Below, in pieces: positions 34,395-44,270 of a stretch of DNA of 64,000 nucleotides; position 1 is the first letter of the stretch; each line of letters opens with the position of its first letter. Made by a program: the position numbers and the translations under genes. The DNA lies in contig NZ_CP017689.1 of NCBI RefSeq assembly GCF_001831495.1, forward strand, positions 3,286,001 to 3,350,000, in the 5' to 3' direction. Under the pieces are notes generated by a model. It was given only the letters and a program-made list of their open reading frames with translations. It was not told where the DNA came from and searched no databases. This DNA comes from Thalassotalea crassostreae. GTDB taxonomy: Bacteria > Pseudomonadota > Gammaproteobacteria > Enterobacterales > Alteromonadaceae.

Positions 34395-34763
34395 CTATAG
34401 TACTTGTTTTATTTCGATCATAGCTTCGCGGCTATGACCAGTCGTGGCAAGCGCATCAAGATACTCCTGCCATAGACGAGCTTTATTGTGGGCGAATTCT
34501 TCTAGGATCTGTGCGCTGTAGATAGCATTATGCGTATCATCAAAGTGCAATCGAAAACCATGTTTAGCAACCGTATCAATCGCGACTAAATTCACCATTT
34601 TTTGGTTGCTTACCGGCTGGTTTGGTTGACCTTTTTTCGCGGCTTTAATTGCGGGAGAATAAACACGTAAGAACTCAAAACTTAAGTTTTGTTGAAATTT
34701 ATCGGCAAACTCAATGCTTAATTGATTATTGCTACGATCAATTGTTATGCGTTCGATTGGCAT
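34395..34763 (-). CDS. DUF971 (gamma-butyrobetaine hydroxylase-like N-terminal) protein
   Basis: 122 residues, a stand-alone DUF971 domain. FEFLRVYSPAIKAA is the typical core, and DTVAKHGFRLHFDDTHN the beta pair before the conserved ending KARLWQEYLDAL. The zinc-binding Cys/His set of long homologues is largely absent. In many gammaproteobacteria this gene follows hslU, as it does here (45 bp gap), suggesting co-transcription. The role is unknown; links to iron-sulfur metabolism in other organisms are only suggestive. Confidence 0.82.
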   Translation of the reverse strand: MPIERITIDRSNNQLSIEFADKFQQNLSFEFLRVYSPAIKAAKKGQPNQPVSNQKMVNLVAIDTVAKHGFRLHFDDTHNAIYSAQILEEFAHNKARLWQEYLDALATTGHSREAMIEIKQVL

Positions 34764-34807
34764 TTATGCTCCCTCGTTAAAACCGTCTGCTATCAGTATG
34801 TCGTTAA

Positions 34808-36136
34808 TTATAGAATAAAGCGACTTAAGTCTTCATCTTTAACTAACACATCTAATTTAGATTCAACGAATGCTTTATCAATACTAATGGTTTGACCGCT
34901 TTTTGAGTCCGCACTAAAAGATAATTCTTCAATCAGGCGTTCCATAACTGTATGTAAACGACGGGCACCAATGTTTTCGGTTGTTTCATTTACTTGCCAT
35001 GCTGCAGTAGCTATCGATTTAATACCGTCTTCGGTAAACTCAACCTTCACCCCTTCCGTCGCCATAAGAGCAATGTATTGCTCTGTTAATGACGCATTAG
35101 GTTCGGTAAGAATACGAACAAAGTCATCAACCTTAAGGGCTCTTAACTCAACACGAATTGGTAAACGACCTTGTAATTCTGGAATTAAATCACTCGGTTT
35201 TGACATCTGGAATGCACCAGAGGCAATAAACAAAATGTGATCTGTCTTTACCATGCCATGTTTAGTGCTTACTGTTGAGCCTTCGACTAATGGTAGTAAA
35301 TCACGTTGTACACCTTCGCGAGATACATCAGGACCAGAGGTATCTGCGCGCTTACAAATTTTGTCAATCTCATCGATAAAGACAATGCCATTTTGCTCTA
35401 CCGCATAAATCGCTTTTTCTTTTAAATCGTCTTGATTAACTAATTTGCTCGCTTCTTCTTCTTGCAATGCTTTAAACGCGTCTTTGATTTTCAGTTTACG
35501 TTTTTTAGTTTTATCTTGAGATAGGTTTTGGAACATACCTTGTAATTGGTTGGTCATGTCTTCCATTCCAGGAGGTGCCATGATTTCCATGCCAATTTGC
35601 TGCTGGGCAACATCAATCTCAATCTCTTTGTCGTCTAATTTGCCTTCACGTAACTTTTTACGAAATACCTGACGAGTCGATGAATTATCCGTTGTTTCTT
35701 CTTCACCAAAGTTATTGCGGGGGTTAGGGATCAAAACATCTAAAATGCGTTCTTCAGCAGCTTCTTCGGCTAAATGCTTTACTCGCTTCATCTCTTGTTC
35801 TTTAGTCAGCTTTACTGCCATATCTGCAAGATCACGAATAATGGTTTCAACTTCTTTACCAACATAACCTACTTCGGTAAATTTGGTCGCTTCCACTTTG
35901 ATAAATGGTGCATTAGCTAGCTTGGCTAGTCGGCGGGCAATTTCAGTTTTACCAACACCCGTTGGACCTATCATCAAAATATTCTTAGGCGTTACTTCTG
36001 CACGTAATTCATCGTCAAGTTGCATGCGGCGCCAGCGATTTCTCAATGCAATTGCGACGGCTTTTTTAGCGTCATTTTGACCAATGATATGGCAATCTAG
36101 TTCGTGAACAATTTCACGTGGAGTCATATTTGACAT
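34808..36136 (-). CDS. hslU: ATP-dependent protease ATPase subunit HslU
   Basis: Hexameric AAA+ unfoldase that feeds HslV. 442 residues. The start [20 protein letters not shown] is diagnostic. Walker [18 protein letters not shown] lies near residue 60. The variable I domain is about 110-240 ([20 protein letters not shown]). Walker B is [11 protein letters not shown] near 255, sensor and arginine-finger segments follow, and the C-terminus DLSRFIL inserts into HslV. Downstream of hslV by 87 bp in the usual hslVU order. Heat-shock control is expected but I did not identify a sigma32 promoter. Confidence 0.97.
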   Translation of the reverse strand: MSNMTPREIVHELDCHIIGQNDAKKAVAIALRNRWRRMQLDDELRAEVTPKNILMIGPTGVGKTEIARRLAKLANAPFIKVEATKFTEVGYVGKEVETIIRDLADMAVKLTKEQEMKRVKHLAEEAAEERILDVLIPNPRNNFGEEETTDNSSTRQVFRKKLREGKLDDKEIEIDVAQQQIGMEIMAPPGMEDMTNQLQGMFQNLSQDKTKKRKLKIKDAFKALQEEEASKLVNQDDLKEKAIYAVEQNGIVFIDEIDKICKRADTSGPDVSREGVQRDLLPLVEGSTVSTKHGMVKTDHILFIASGAFQMSKPSDLIPELQGRLPIRVELRALKVDDFVRILTEPNASLTEQYIALMATEGVKVEFTEDGIKSIATAAWQVNETTENIGARRLHTVMERLIEELSFSADSKSGQTISIDKAFVESKLDVLVKDEDLSRFIL

Positions 36137-36223
36137 GAAAACATTCCTATATGTCTGACAGCGAATTTCAATCGTTGATAGTTAATTGTTAATTGTTAGC
36201 AACTTGATTAAAACTCACTGTGA

Positions 36224-36742
36224 TTAAATTTCGTCAATAGTGTGATTTAAGTTGGTAAACACACAGATATTGCCAGCGATAGTTAAAGATTTTTCAACGA
36301 TATCACGGGCGCTTAATTCAGTATTTTCAAGTAGCGCAATGGCTGCTGATTGTGCGTAGTTTCCGCCTGAGCCGATTGCGATAAGATCATTTTCTGGCTG
36401 CACAACATCACCGTTACCGGTAATGATTAATGATGCGGTTTCGTCGGCAACAACTAACATCGCTTCTAGCTTGCGAAGTGCACGGTCGCTGCGCCAGTCT
36501 TTGGCAAGTTCAACAGCTGACTTAGTTAAGTGGCCTTGATGCATTTCAAGTTTGCTTTCAAAACGTTCAAACAGGGTAAAAGCGTCTGCTGTACCACCAG
36601 CAAAACCGGCTAATACTTTGTCATTATATAAACGACGAACCTTACGGGCGTTACCTTTCATTACGGTATTACCTAGGGAAACTTGGCCATCACCGCCAAT
36701 ACATACTTTGCCGTTACGTCGAACAGATACGATAGTAGTCAC
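36224..36742 (-). CDS. hslV: ATP-dependent protease peptidase subunit HslV
   Basis: Proteasome-related threonine peptidase of the HslUV complex. 172 residues. After Met removal the N-terminal Thr2 of MTTIVSVRR is the nucleophile; [21 protein letters not shown] and [19 protein letters not shown] are classic. [14 protein letters not shown] supports the fold. First gene of hslVU, 87 bp after the preceding terminator. Confidence 0.97.
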   Translation of the reverse strand: MTTIVSVRRNGKVCIGGDGQVSLGNTVMKGNARKVRRLYNDKVLAGFAGGTADAFTLFERFESKLEMHQGHLTKSAVELAKDWRSDRALRKLEAMLVVADETASLIITGNGDVVQPENDLIAIGSGGNYAQSAAIALLENTELSARDIVEKSLTIAGNICVFTNLNHTIDEI

Positions 36743-36761
36743 ATTAAACCTCTATAAATAA

Positions 36762-36790
36762 AACCGGAGTGCAAATAGGCACTCCGGACA
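36762..36790 (-). terminator. Terminator after ftsN
   Basis: Stem CCGGAGTG/CACTCCGG with an eight-base loop, followed by tttta on the minus strand. It separates ftsN from hslVU. Confidence 0.75.
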
Positions 36791-36828
36791 ATGTCTTAAC
36801 TTTAATGTGGGAATAGATCCCTTGGTTT

Positions 36829-37416
36829 TCAAGTCCAAGGATAAATTTTGCAGTAATTAATTTGATTGGCGCGTAATTTATGTTTGGCTTTTTCAGCACC
36901 GCGTTTGTTCTCGTACGGTCCTAAAACCACTTTGTACCAAACCCCATTTTTACCATTAGATTTTCGAACTTGTGAGCTTAACCCAGAAAATGCAATTTTT
37001 GCCTTTAACTCTTCTGCTTTGGCTGATGTTCTAAACGAACCACATTGTAATTTTTGCGGTCCTTTAGACTTTGTTTCATAGGTTCCTTCAACAGAGACTT
37101 CACGCTCTTCTAAAATATCATCGTAGGTCCATTTGTCTTCTGGCGGCTCAGGTAAATCGCTGCTTTTTGTTTTCGGCTTAGTCGTTTCCGCTGGCGTTAA
37201 CTCTATTTCAGGTACCGTGACATCATCTGGTTTATTCGCTCGTAAACTTGTTAGCGCCCATACCACAGCAGCGATAATAGCTACGATGGTAAAGATATTG
37301 ATCATTGCTTTCATACCGTTTTGTGGCGTAGCTTTTTTACCCTTAGCTTTTTTTTGATAAGGGTTTTTCTTTTTTTTTGTCGTACGAGGACGGGAAATGT
37401 AATCTTGATGAGCCAT
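36829..37416 (-). CDS. ftsN: SPOR-domain cell-division protein FtsN-like
   Basis: 195 residues: a basic cytoplasmic start (PRTTKKKKNPYQKKAKGKK), one membrane segment (about 37-58), a Pro/Glu/Lys-rich periplasmic linker and a C-terminal SPOR domain (about 118-195, KLQCGSFRTSAKAEELKAKI to VVLGPYENKRGAEKAKHKL). SPOR binds denuded septal peptidoglycan. FtsN activates septal synthesis late in division. The position between priA and hslV is the conserved place of ftsN in gammaproteobacteria. It is shorter than E. coli FtsN (319 residues) in the linker. Confidence 0.85.
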   Translation of the reverse strand: MAHQDYISRPRTTKKKKNPYQKKAKGKKATPQNGMKAMINIFTIVAIIAAVVWALTSLRANKPDDVTVPEIELTPAETTKPKTKSSDLPEPPEDKWTYDDILEEREVSVEGTYETKSKGPQKLQCGSFRTSAKAEELKAKIAFSGLSSQVRKSNGKNGVWYKVVLGPYENKRGAEKAKHKLRANQINYCKIYPWT

Positions 37417-37534
37417 ACAATCAAAAAACTTATTATTAGAATATTAAGGTCAATTTTAACCAACCAAACCTTAATGTACAGTGTTTTATCTTGATACTGC
37501 TGTAAATATTAAGTTAGCGCATGATTATTCAATA

Positions 37535-39781
37535 CTACCAAGATAACTCTTGCGGATCGACGTCCACTGACCAACGTACTTTATGTTGTGCCGGATGGCA
37601 ATGGATATTGGCAATGATCTGCGCTACCGCTTGGTGTAAATGATTGCGGCTCTTCGCCTGTAACAACAAATGAAAGCGATATTTTCCGGCTTTCTTTTCT
37701 TGTGCGGCAGCGATAGGACCACTAACCATGCATTGTTCAAATTGACCTTGACTTATATCCCTTAAAAACGACATGGGTAAGTCTGCATAGTTTGCTTCAG
37801 CGCGAAACAATGATTGAAAAGAAAATGGTGGTAGCATGGCTTGTTCCCTTTCGATAAGTGCATATCGAGCAAAATGACCATAGCCATTATTAACCAAGTC
37901 CTGTAGTAACGGATGTTCAGGAAACCTTGTTTGTACAATAACTTTACCAGGTTTACTTTCTCGTCCAGCGCGACCTGATACTTGTACTAACAATTGTGCC
38001 ATTTTTTCTGGCGCTCTAAAGTCATAACTAAACAGAGCGCCATCAACATCTAGAATGGCAACTAAGGTCACGTCGGGAAAATGGTGACCTTTGGCTAACA
38101 TTTGTGTGCCAATCAAGATTTGATGTTCTTTGTTCGCCACTTGTTCCAATAGTTTTGCCAATTCACCTTTGCGACGAGTGCTATCTCTATCGATGCGCAC
38201 TGACGAATAGTCTGCAAATAATTCTTGGATTCGATATTCCAGCTGCTCAGTACCTTGTCCGAGCGGCTTTATGCGAACACTACCACATTCACCACATTGT
38301 CGAACAATACGTTTTTGACTACCACAATGATGACAAACCAAAAGGTTCTGAGTTTGATGCAATGTATAGGGTTTATTACAACGTTGGCATTCACAAATCC
38401 AATTACACTCTTCACAAGAAATTGCCGGCGCAAAACCACGTCGATTTAGAAAGATTAGGACCTGCTCGCCGCGTTCTAGAGTCTTTGCTATTTGTGCTTT
38501 TAATGTACCGGATAAGCCAAATTCAACTTGTTCGGTGTTCATATCAACCAAACTTATACTTGCTAAGCTGCTTTTTCCTGCACGCTTTGTTAGTTGATGG
38601 TATTGGTATTTATCCTGCAAACCATTTTGCAGTGTTTCTAACGATGGTGTGGCACTACCTAACACGATAGGAATATTCAGCGCTCGTGCTCTTAAAATGG
38701 CTAAATCACGAGCGTGATATCGAAACCCTTCTTGTTGTTTTAATGACGCGTCATGCTCCTCATCAACAACAATGATGCCGGGATTAGCTAACGGTGAAAA
38801 TACCCCCGAACGAGTGGCAATGACAATACCCGCCTGTCCTTGCTTAACCTGACTCCAGGTTTGTAAGCGTTCGTTGTCATTGAGTCCAGAATGATGCAAG
38901 ACCACCGGTACCTTAAAGCGTTTCTCAAAACGCGATAAGGTTTGCGGCGTTAAACCAATTTCAGGAACCAAAATCAGTACTTGTTTGCTATTAAGTAATA
39001 CTTGCTCAATTATTTGCAAATACACTTCGGTTTTACCACTACCGGTGATGCCATCGACTAAATGACAAGAAAACTTATCGAGTTGCTGATTAATAGCAGA
39101 AACAATTACCGATTGTTCAATGGATAATTGCGGTTTATCAGCTTCATTTACCGCTGCTTTAGACATGCTAAATGGGCGCAGCTTAATTTGATCTTCAAAA
39201 ATCAGCTGTTTTTTTAGTAGCGCGTTAATTTGAGCCTTAGTAAAACCCGCCAGTCGAATTTCTGGCCAAGTTAACTCTTGTTGGTTGGCAATATAGTCAA
39301 GCAAAGCGACTTGTTTTTTCGCTGTTTTGCTAATAGTGGCTTTTGTTTTTTCAAAATCTGCCGCTGATAGCTCATCATTTATTCGCCAACATGCTGGTGG
39401 CGTTAAATCAACAGGCTTTACTTGTCGAAGTAATACCGGCAACGCTTGAGAGATAACATCCCCAATTGGATGATGGTAATAGCGGGAGCAGGTATTTAGA
39501 AAATTAACTTGCTCCTTCGATAGGCGAGTAGTGTTATCAAATCGGCTAATTATTGGTTTAAGTTTGTCCTTATCTATATCACCAAGGCCTATATCACCAA
39601 GCTCATCGGCAAAGACTGTTTTGAGAACTATGCCTACCACTTGTCGATTGCCAAATGGAATGAGCACACGATCGCCAATACTAAACTCTAGATCAGCCAA
39701 TTTATCTGGGATCGAGTAAGTAAAACTCTGCCGCATAGGCACAGGAACAGCAACGCTCAGATAGTTAGGTTTATTAGCCAA
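37535..39781 (-). CDS. priA: Primosomal protein N' (replication restart helicase PriA)
   Basis: A 3'-5' helicase that reloads DnaB at stalled forks. 748 residues. The 3'BD starts YLSVAVPVPMRQSFTYSIP. Walker A GITGSGKTEVYL lies near residue 248 and the DEEH box is VVDEEHDASL. The zinc cysteines are CEECNWICECQRC and CHHCGSQ...CGECGS (about 440-490), and helicase motifs V/VI include GTQMLAKGHHFPDV and QVSGRAGR. Leftward, alone, divergent from rpmE. ftsN follows after 118 bp. Confidence 0.97.
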   Translation of the reverse strand: MANKPNYLSVAVPVPMRQSFTYSIPDKLADLEFSIGDRVLIPFGNRQVVGIVLKTVFADELGDIGLGDIDKDKLKPIISRFDNTTRLSKEQVNFLNTCSRYYHHPIGDVISQALPVLLRQVKPVDLTPPACWRINDELSAADFEKTKATISKTAKKQVALLDYIANQQELTWPEIRLAGFTKAQINALLKKQLIFEDQIKLRPFSMSKAAVNEADKPQLSIEQSVIVSAINQQLDKFSCHLVDGITGSGKTEVYLQIIEQVLLNSKQVLILVPEIGLTPQTLSRFEKRFKVPVVLHHSGLNDNERLQTWSQVKQGQAGIVIATRSGVFSPLANPGIIVVDEEHDASLKQQEGFRYHARDLAILRARALNIPIVLGSATPSLETLQNGLQDKYQYHQLTKRAGKSSLASISLVDMNTEQVEFGLSGTLKAQIAKTLERGEQVLIFLNRRGFAPAISCEECNWICECQRCNKPYTLHQTQNLLVCHHCGSQKRIVRQCGECGSVRIKPLGQGTEQLEYRIQELFADYSSVRIDRDSTRRKGELAKLLEQVANKEHQILIGTQMLAKGHHFPDVTLVAILDVDGALFSYDFRAPEKMAQLLVQVSGRAGRESKPGKVIVQTRFPEHPLLQDLVNNGYGHFARYALIEREQAMLPPFSFQSLFRAEANYADLPMSFLRDISQGQFEQCMVSGPIAAAQEKKAGKYRFHLLLQAKSRNHLHQAVAQIIANIHCHPAQHKVRWSVDVDPQELSW

Positions 39782-39946
39782 AATAGTGATTCAAATTATT
39801 CATTTATACTTTTATTAATACATTCATTTTGACTAGTAATGATCACTTTGCCAAGACAATTTAACGGAAATTTTATTGATTGCGCGCTAAAATCCGTTTC
39901 AAATTGTAAAGTTTTTATGTTTTTGGCTATTTTTTAACTGATTTAG

Positions 39947-39975
39947 TTGAACTCATGCGAATGTTGCCGTATGAT
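39947..39975 (+). promoter_or_regulatory. Sigma70 promoter of rpmE
   Basis: -35 TTGAAC (39947-39952), exactly 17 bp, then -10 TATGAT (39970-39975), about 80 bp upstream of the rpmE start. Confidence 0.6.
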
Positions 39976-40056
39976 TCGCACCCTTAAATAAATGTAACTC
40001 GTATGGTGTCTGGCAATAATGACCAGATGGCGATACGGCCTAAATAAGGTAATCCC

Positions 40057-40269
40057 ATGAAAGACGGTATCCACCCAAATTATGTAGCCATGAAAGCAAC
40101 TTGTTCTTGTGGTCACGTTATTGAAACTCGTTCAACTAAAGGCCAAGACATCTACTTAGATGTTTGTTCTGAATGTCACCCATTCTACACTGGTAAGCAA
40201 AAAGCTGTAGAAACTGGTGGTCGAGTAGACAAGTTCAACAAGCGTTTCAGCATCTTAAGCAAGAAGTAA
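40057..40269 (+). CDS. rpmE: 50S ribosomal protein L31, zinc-binding form
   Basis: 70 residues. Four cysteines (Cys16, Cys18, Cys37, Cys40) form the zinc ribbon of the C+ type of L31; HPFYTGKQK follows as in the family. It is part of the large subunit and the B1b bridge between subunits. TAAGGTAATCCC precedes the ATG. A strong terminator follows at 40311. Zur commonly controls the zinc-free paralogue, which is not in this window. Confidence 0.97.
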   Translation: MKDGIHPNYVAMKATCSCGHVIETRSTKGQDIYLDVCSECHPFYTGKQKAVETGGRVDKFNKRFSILSKK

Positions 40270-40310
40270 TATTACATTACTTACTTGGACTACTTAAGTC
40301 TGACAGTTTG

Positions 40311-40337
40311 AAAAAAGCGCCTAAAAGGCGCTTTTTT
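40311..40337 (+). terminator. Terminator of rpmE
   Basis: AAAAAAGCGCCT-AAA-AGGCGCTTTTTT, a compact hairpin with a T6 tail about 40 bp past the stop. Confidence 0.88.
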
Positions 40338-40487
40338 AATGCCTAAAGAAAAGTCACATCGTTTTATTCAAGCAATGAATAATAAATTTTCACTTGTCGA
40401 CAATATCAAAGACGTTATACTTATTGTTAATTCAAATACTTACTAATACTAACGTTAATTCAAACCATACAAATACTGGAGTTCCCG

Positions 40488-40973
40488 ATGGAATACAACA
40501 CGTCTGAGCTATGCAACCTTTACGCTGATTCTATCGATGTTTTAGAGCCAATGTTGAGCAATTATGGTGGCATCAGTTCGTTTGGTGGCAGTGTAGTGAC
40601 AATAAAATGTTTTGAAGCGAATGGTTTGATCAGCGAAACCGTCGAGCAAAACGGTGAAGGTAAAGTCTTAGTTATCGATGGTGGTGGCTCTACGAGACGC
40701 GCGTTAATTGACGTATATATTGCAGAAACTGCGGCTAAAAATGGCTGGCAAGGTATCGTCTGCTACGGTAGTGTTCGCGATGTAGATGCACTAGAAGATA
40801 TTGAAATTGGTATCCAAGCAATGGTTTCTATTCCAGTCGGAGCTGACGATAGTAATGTTGGAGAGGATGACGTTGCGGTGAACTTCGCCGGCGTAACTAT
40901 TTTACCCGACGATTTTATCTATGCTGACAATACTGGCATTATCTTATCGCAAGAAGCGCTCGATATAGACTAG
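40488..40973 (+). CDS. rraA: Regulator of RNase E activity RraA
   Basis: 161 residues, as in E. coli RraA. It forms a ring-shaped trimer that binds the C-terminal region of RNase E and slows mRNA decay. Recognised by [58 protein letters not shown] and [18 protein letters not shown] lies before the ATG. Monocistronic. Confidence 0.95.
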   Translation: MEYNTSELCNLYADSIDVLEPMLSNYGGISSFGGSVVTIKCFEANGLISETVEQNGEGKVLVIDGGGSTRRALIDVYIAETAAKNGWQGIVCYGSVRDVDALEDIEIGIQAMVSIPVGADDSNVGEDDVAVNFAGVTILPDDFIYADNTGIILSQEALDID

Positions 40974-40993
40974 TAATTTTTAGCTTTTAAACA

Positions 40994-41863
40994 TTAACCG
41001 TTAAAGTTTTTGTTTGGTAATTCAAAGCATGCATTCATAGAGTTTGCATGTCTAAACTGGAAAGGTTGAGGCTCTATTTTCAACTTTTTCAGCATATCGC
41101 CGTAAGGCCCTTCTCCTATCTTTAATACGCCTGGATCATCTCCGCCAGATTTAAATAATCTATCCATATGTTTGATAAGATTAAATTCTCCCTTAAATTG
41201 AGTCGCACTTTGTTTTAGTTTGCCATCTAGAACCGAATACAAGTTTGAACGCACGTCAAAAGCCACTGGTTTGCCGTTAGTTGGCACTTTTAACGAAAAA
41301 TATTCATTGCCCCACTCGTCTGTCGCCGCGATATGACTTACATCATTAACAACGTCGATGTTTATATCATCAACTACTTTTGGCAGGCCCCAAATTTTAC
41401 GACCTCGGATTTGATTCTCCAAAGACGTTACCGGCATATGAAATACATGATAGCCAAAGTTTTTAAATAATTTTTCCGCCACCATCGGTAGAAGTGGCAT
41501 ATCAATACCGTCGTCGGTCATCACCGGGATAGTCATCGCTATTTCATTATAAGGTGCTACACCTAAAACATTTCGGTATTGATAGCAGGAAAAGGTAATT
41601 AACGCTCGGCCTTTTAGCATGCTGACAGGTTTTAATGATGAATGCGGCAGAAGCTTTTTCGCTTGTTCATAATCACAAAGGAAAACCGCGATTGCACACG
41701 ATGTATCGCCATAAAAAGTTGGAAATAAATAGTCTTTAGATAGGCTTGGTGTTAATTCCAGCGGTGTATCTCTTTTATTCACAGTAAACTGTTTGAAAAA
41801 AGGGTCGTTAAATTCACTTAGGTTATCAAGTAAATCTACATCTATATTATTGTTAGCTTTCAT
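40994..41863 (-). CDS. Acetoacetate decarboxylase-family protein
   Basis: 289 residues of the ADC-like fold. TFYGDTSCAIAVFLCDYEQAKKLLP, then FSCYQYRNVLGVAPYNEIAMTIPV, and IRGRKIWGLPKVV, whose lysine corresponds to the Schiff-base region of acetoacetate decarboxylase (usually GFPKK). An N-terminal extension of about 40 residues and the tail QPFQFRHANSMNACFELP are found in the larger members. The substrate is unknown; true acetoacetate decarboxylase activity is not assured. Alone, convergent with rraA. Confidence 0.8.
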   Translation of the reverse strand: MKANNNIDVDLLDNLSEFNDPFFKQFTVNKRDTPLELTPSLSKDYLFPTFYGDTSCAIAVFLCDYEQAKKLLPHSSLKPVSMLKGRALITFSCYQYRNVLGVAPYNEIAMTIPVMTDDGIDMPLLPMVAEKLFKNFGYHVFHMPVTSLENQIRGRKIWGLPKVVDDINIDVVNDVSHIAATDEWGNEYFSLKVPTNGKPVAFDVRSNLYSVLDGKLKQSATQFKGEFNLIKHMDRLFKSGGDDPGVLKIGEGPYGDMLKKLKIEPQPFQFRHANSMNACFELPNKNFNG

Positions 41864-42053
41864 AGGCTCACTTTCAAATAAACTCTGGCTATTAATGGTA
41901 TATCATTTGTATTAGCTAAAGTTTAAGTGAAAATCACGATAAGTGTAATAGTAAAAATTACCTAATGATACTGCCGGGCAAATTACTCGGCCGAATTGCT
42001 CACTCTATACTCCGGCATAATAGTGACTTAACCGCAGCAACAAGGAAAACGGT

Positions 42054-43286
42054 TTAGATAACTTTCTTACCTTGTTTGTAGAGGCTACTTAATGGGTTTA
42101 CACCGTATTGGTAGCACAATTGGGCCGGTTGTTGAATATCCCAAAGGGCAATATCAGCATCCATACCTACTGCTAACTCGCCTACTTTATCTTGGATGCC
42201 TAATGCACGCGCGGCATTACAAGTAACTCCTGCCAGTGCTTCCGTCGGCGTTAATCTAAATAAGGTGCAGGCCATATTCAGCATTAATTGAATCGAGTTA
42301 ATAGGAGAAGAGCCAGGGTTAGCATCCGTGGCAATTGCAATACGCACATTATTATCACGTAACATCTGTACCGGTGGTAATTTAGTTTCACGTAAGAAGT
42401 AAAAAGCACCTGGAAGCAATACTGCAGTCATGCCACTTTGCTGCATTGCTTTGACGCCAGCTAAAGACAAATACTCTAGATGATCACTAGAAAGCGCATT
42501 GTATTTAGCGGCTAACTCAGTACCGCCTAAATCAGACAATTGTTCGGCGTGTACTTTAACATTAATGCCATGTTCTTTAGCTGCTTTAAATACGCGTTCG
42601 GTTTGCTCATAACTAAAACCTATACCTTCACAAAATACATCAACTGCGTCGGCTAAATTAAGATTGGCAACTTCCGGGATCATTTGCTGACAAACTAAAT
42701 CGATATAGCCATCACTGTCATCTTTATACTCGACAGGCAATGCATGAGCACCTAAAAATGTTTTTTGTACGCTGACCGGTAAACTTTGTTGTAAACGTGC
42801 TGCGACCTTTAGCATTTTAACTTCATTTTCTAAATCGAGACCGTAGCCAGATTTTATTTCTAAACTTGTTACACCTTCATTATGTAGGGCGCCAAGACGT
42901 TTGTAAGCACTTGCAAACAATTCATCTTCAGTCGCTTCTCTCGTCGCTTTTACCGTTGAAACAATACCGCCACCATTTTGGGCAATCTCTTCATAACTCG
43001 CGCCTTTTAGACGTAATTCAAATTCGTTTGCACGGTTGCCGCCATAGACAATATGAGTATGACAATCAATGAGACCTGGGGTGATCCATTTACCTTGGGC
43101 GTCGATCACCTCAACGTTTTCTGTGTCGTATTGTGGCAGTTGCTCGATATTACCTAACCAAGCAATTTTACCGTCACTTAGAGCAAGTGCCGCATTTTCA
43201 ATTTCACCATAGGAAGTGCCACCTTGAGTCATAGTCGCAAGGTTTACATTGATAAAAAGAGTTTGCCAAGAATGTGATGAAGACAT
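42054..43286 (-). CDS. hutI: Imidazolonepropionase HutI
   Basis: Third step of histidine degradation: opens imidazolone-5-propionate to formiminoglutamate. 410-residue amidohydrolase. Metal ligands are in [10 protein letters not shown] (two His), [12 protein letters not shown] and [31 protein letters not shown] and EIKSGYGL are the HutI substrate-binding parts. No other hut genes are adjacent, so the pathway is split in this genome. The ATG at 43286 is preceded by AGGAACG. Confidence 0.95.
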   Translation of the reverse strand: MSSSHSWQTLFINVNLATMTQGGTSYGEIENAALALSDGKIAWLGNIEQLPQYDTENVEVIDAQGKWITPGLIDCHTHIVYGGNRANEFELRLKGASYEEIAQNGGGIVSTVKATREATEDELFASAYKRLGALHNEGVTSLEIKSGYGLDLENEVKMLKVAARLQQSLPVSVQKTFLGAHALPVEYKDDSDGYIDLVCQQMIPEVANLNLADAVDVFCEGIGFSYEQTERVFKAAKEHGINVKVHAEQLSDLGGTELAAKYNALSSDHLEYLSLAGVKAMQQSGMTAVLLPGAFYFLRETKLPPVQMLRDNNVRIAIATDANPGSSPINSIQLMLNMACTLFRLTPTEALAGVTCNAARALGIQDKVGELAVGMDADIALWDIQQPAQLCYQYGVNPLSSLYKQGKKVI

Positions 43287-43398
43287 AAGACGTTCCTATG
43301 ATTTTACTGCTGTTTGAAAACGATGGGCAATGTAACCCAAAATGCAGTAATGAGCAACACATGTATATACAAGTGTCGCTGCAAAAACGCTTTAAAAA

Positions 43399-44241
43399 TT
43401 ACATATCCGTTAAGAATTTTTTAATGACATCGCGGTAATTTCGGCTGACTTTAACCTGGTCGTACTCACCAAGTTTTAGAAAGAATTCACCTTTAGTGTG
43501 CGGAATTACTTTTTGAATAAAATTAAGGTTTACGATGGTCGAACGATGCACACGCTTGAAGATACTCGGATCTAATTCTTCTAATAAGCTTTTAAGTGTA
43601 CTGCGTTTAATGTGAGTTACGCCGTCGGCATGCAAACAAACATAATCTCCAGCAGCATCAATCCATTCAATATCAGCTTGTTTAAGCAAAGTGATATCAT
43701 CTCTGTCTTTAATCACGACTTTACGCTCTACAGCTGCTTGTTGTAGGTCATAACCTTGCTCTGTGTCGTTAAATTGTGAGGTAAATCGAGTTTCAACAGT
43801 TTGCTTTTCATTGATACTATCGATAGCACCAATAATTCTCGTTTTGTTATCTTCACTATTTTCGCCATCACCACGATTAAAGCGATTAATTGCTCGTGTT
43901 ACTGCACGCTGGATATGCTCTTCATCGATAGGCTTTAAAATGTAATCTACCGCATGAACATCAAACGCATCTAAAGCATACTGTTCAAAAGCAGTAGTAA
44001 AAACAACCATAGGCACAACATCGGTTTGTAATTTTTTAATGACTCCAAAGCCATCTGTGCCAGGCATTTGTATATCTAAAAAGATAATATCTGGTGCCAA
44101 ATCCATTGTCTTTTGAATGGCTTCGCGACCATTTTTACATTCAGCAATTATTTCCAATTCGTCAAACTTACTAAGCTTTGAGCGAAGCAGTTTTAATGCA
44201 AGTGGTTCATCATCGACGATAATAGCTTTTAATTTAGTCAT
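43399..44241 (-). CDS. LytTR-family response regulator
   Basis: 280 residues. The receiver domain has Asp10/Asp11, phospho-acceptor Asp56 (FLDIQMPGTDGFG) and Lys in YILKPIDEEH. A linker of about 70 residues follows, then a LytTR DNA-binding domain (about 178-280; IEWIDAAGDYVCLHADG, HRSTIVNLNFIQKVIPH). It resembles BtsR/AlgR-type regulators. It follows the histidine kinase gene by 29 bp, forming one two-component operon. The target genes are unknown; the glycan-degradation locus starts next door. Confidence 0.93.
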   Translation of the reverse strand: MTKLKAIIVDDEPLALKLLRSKLSKFDELEIIAECKNGREAIQKTMDLAPDIIFLDIQMPGTDGFGVIKKLQTDVVPMVVFTTAFEQYALDAFDVHAVDYILKPIDEEHIQRAVTRAINRFNRGDGENSEDNKTRIIGAIDSINEKQTVETRFTSQFNDTEQGYDLQQAAVERKVVIKDRDDITLLKQADIEWIDAAGDYVCLHADGVTHIKRSTLKSLLEELDPSIFKRVHRSTIVNLNFIQKVIPHTKGEFFLKLGEYDQVKVSRNYRDVIKKFLTDM

Positions 44242-44270
44242 AGTGTTTCAACGTTACTGCTTAATAAAAT

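Noticed and set aside
38104..38670. 188-codon rightward frame inside priA
   Set aside because: It is antisense to the conserved zinc and helicase motifs of priA and has no domain of its own.
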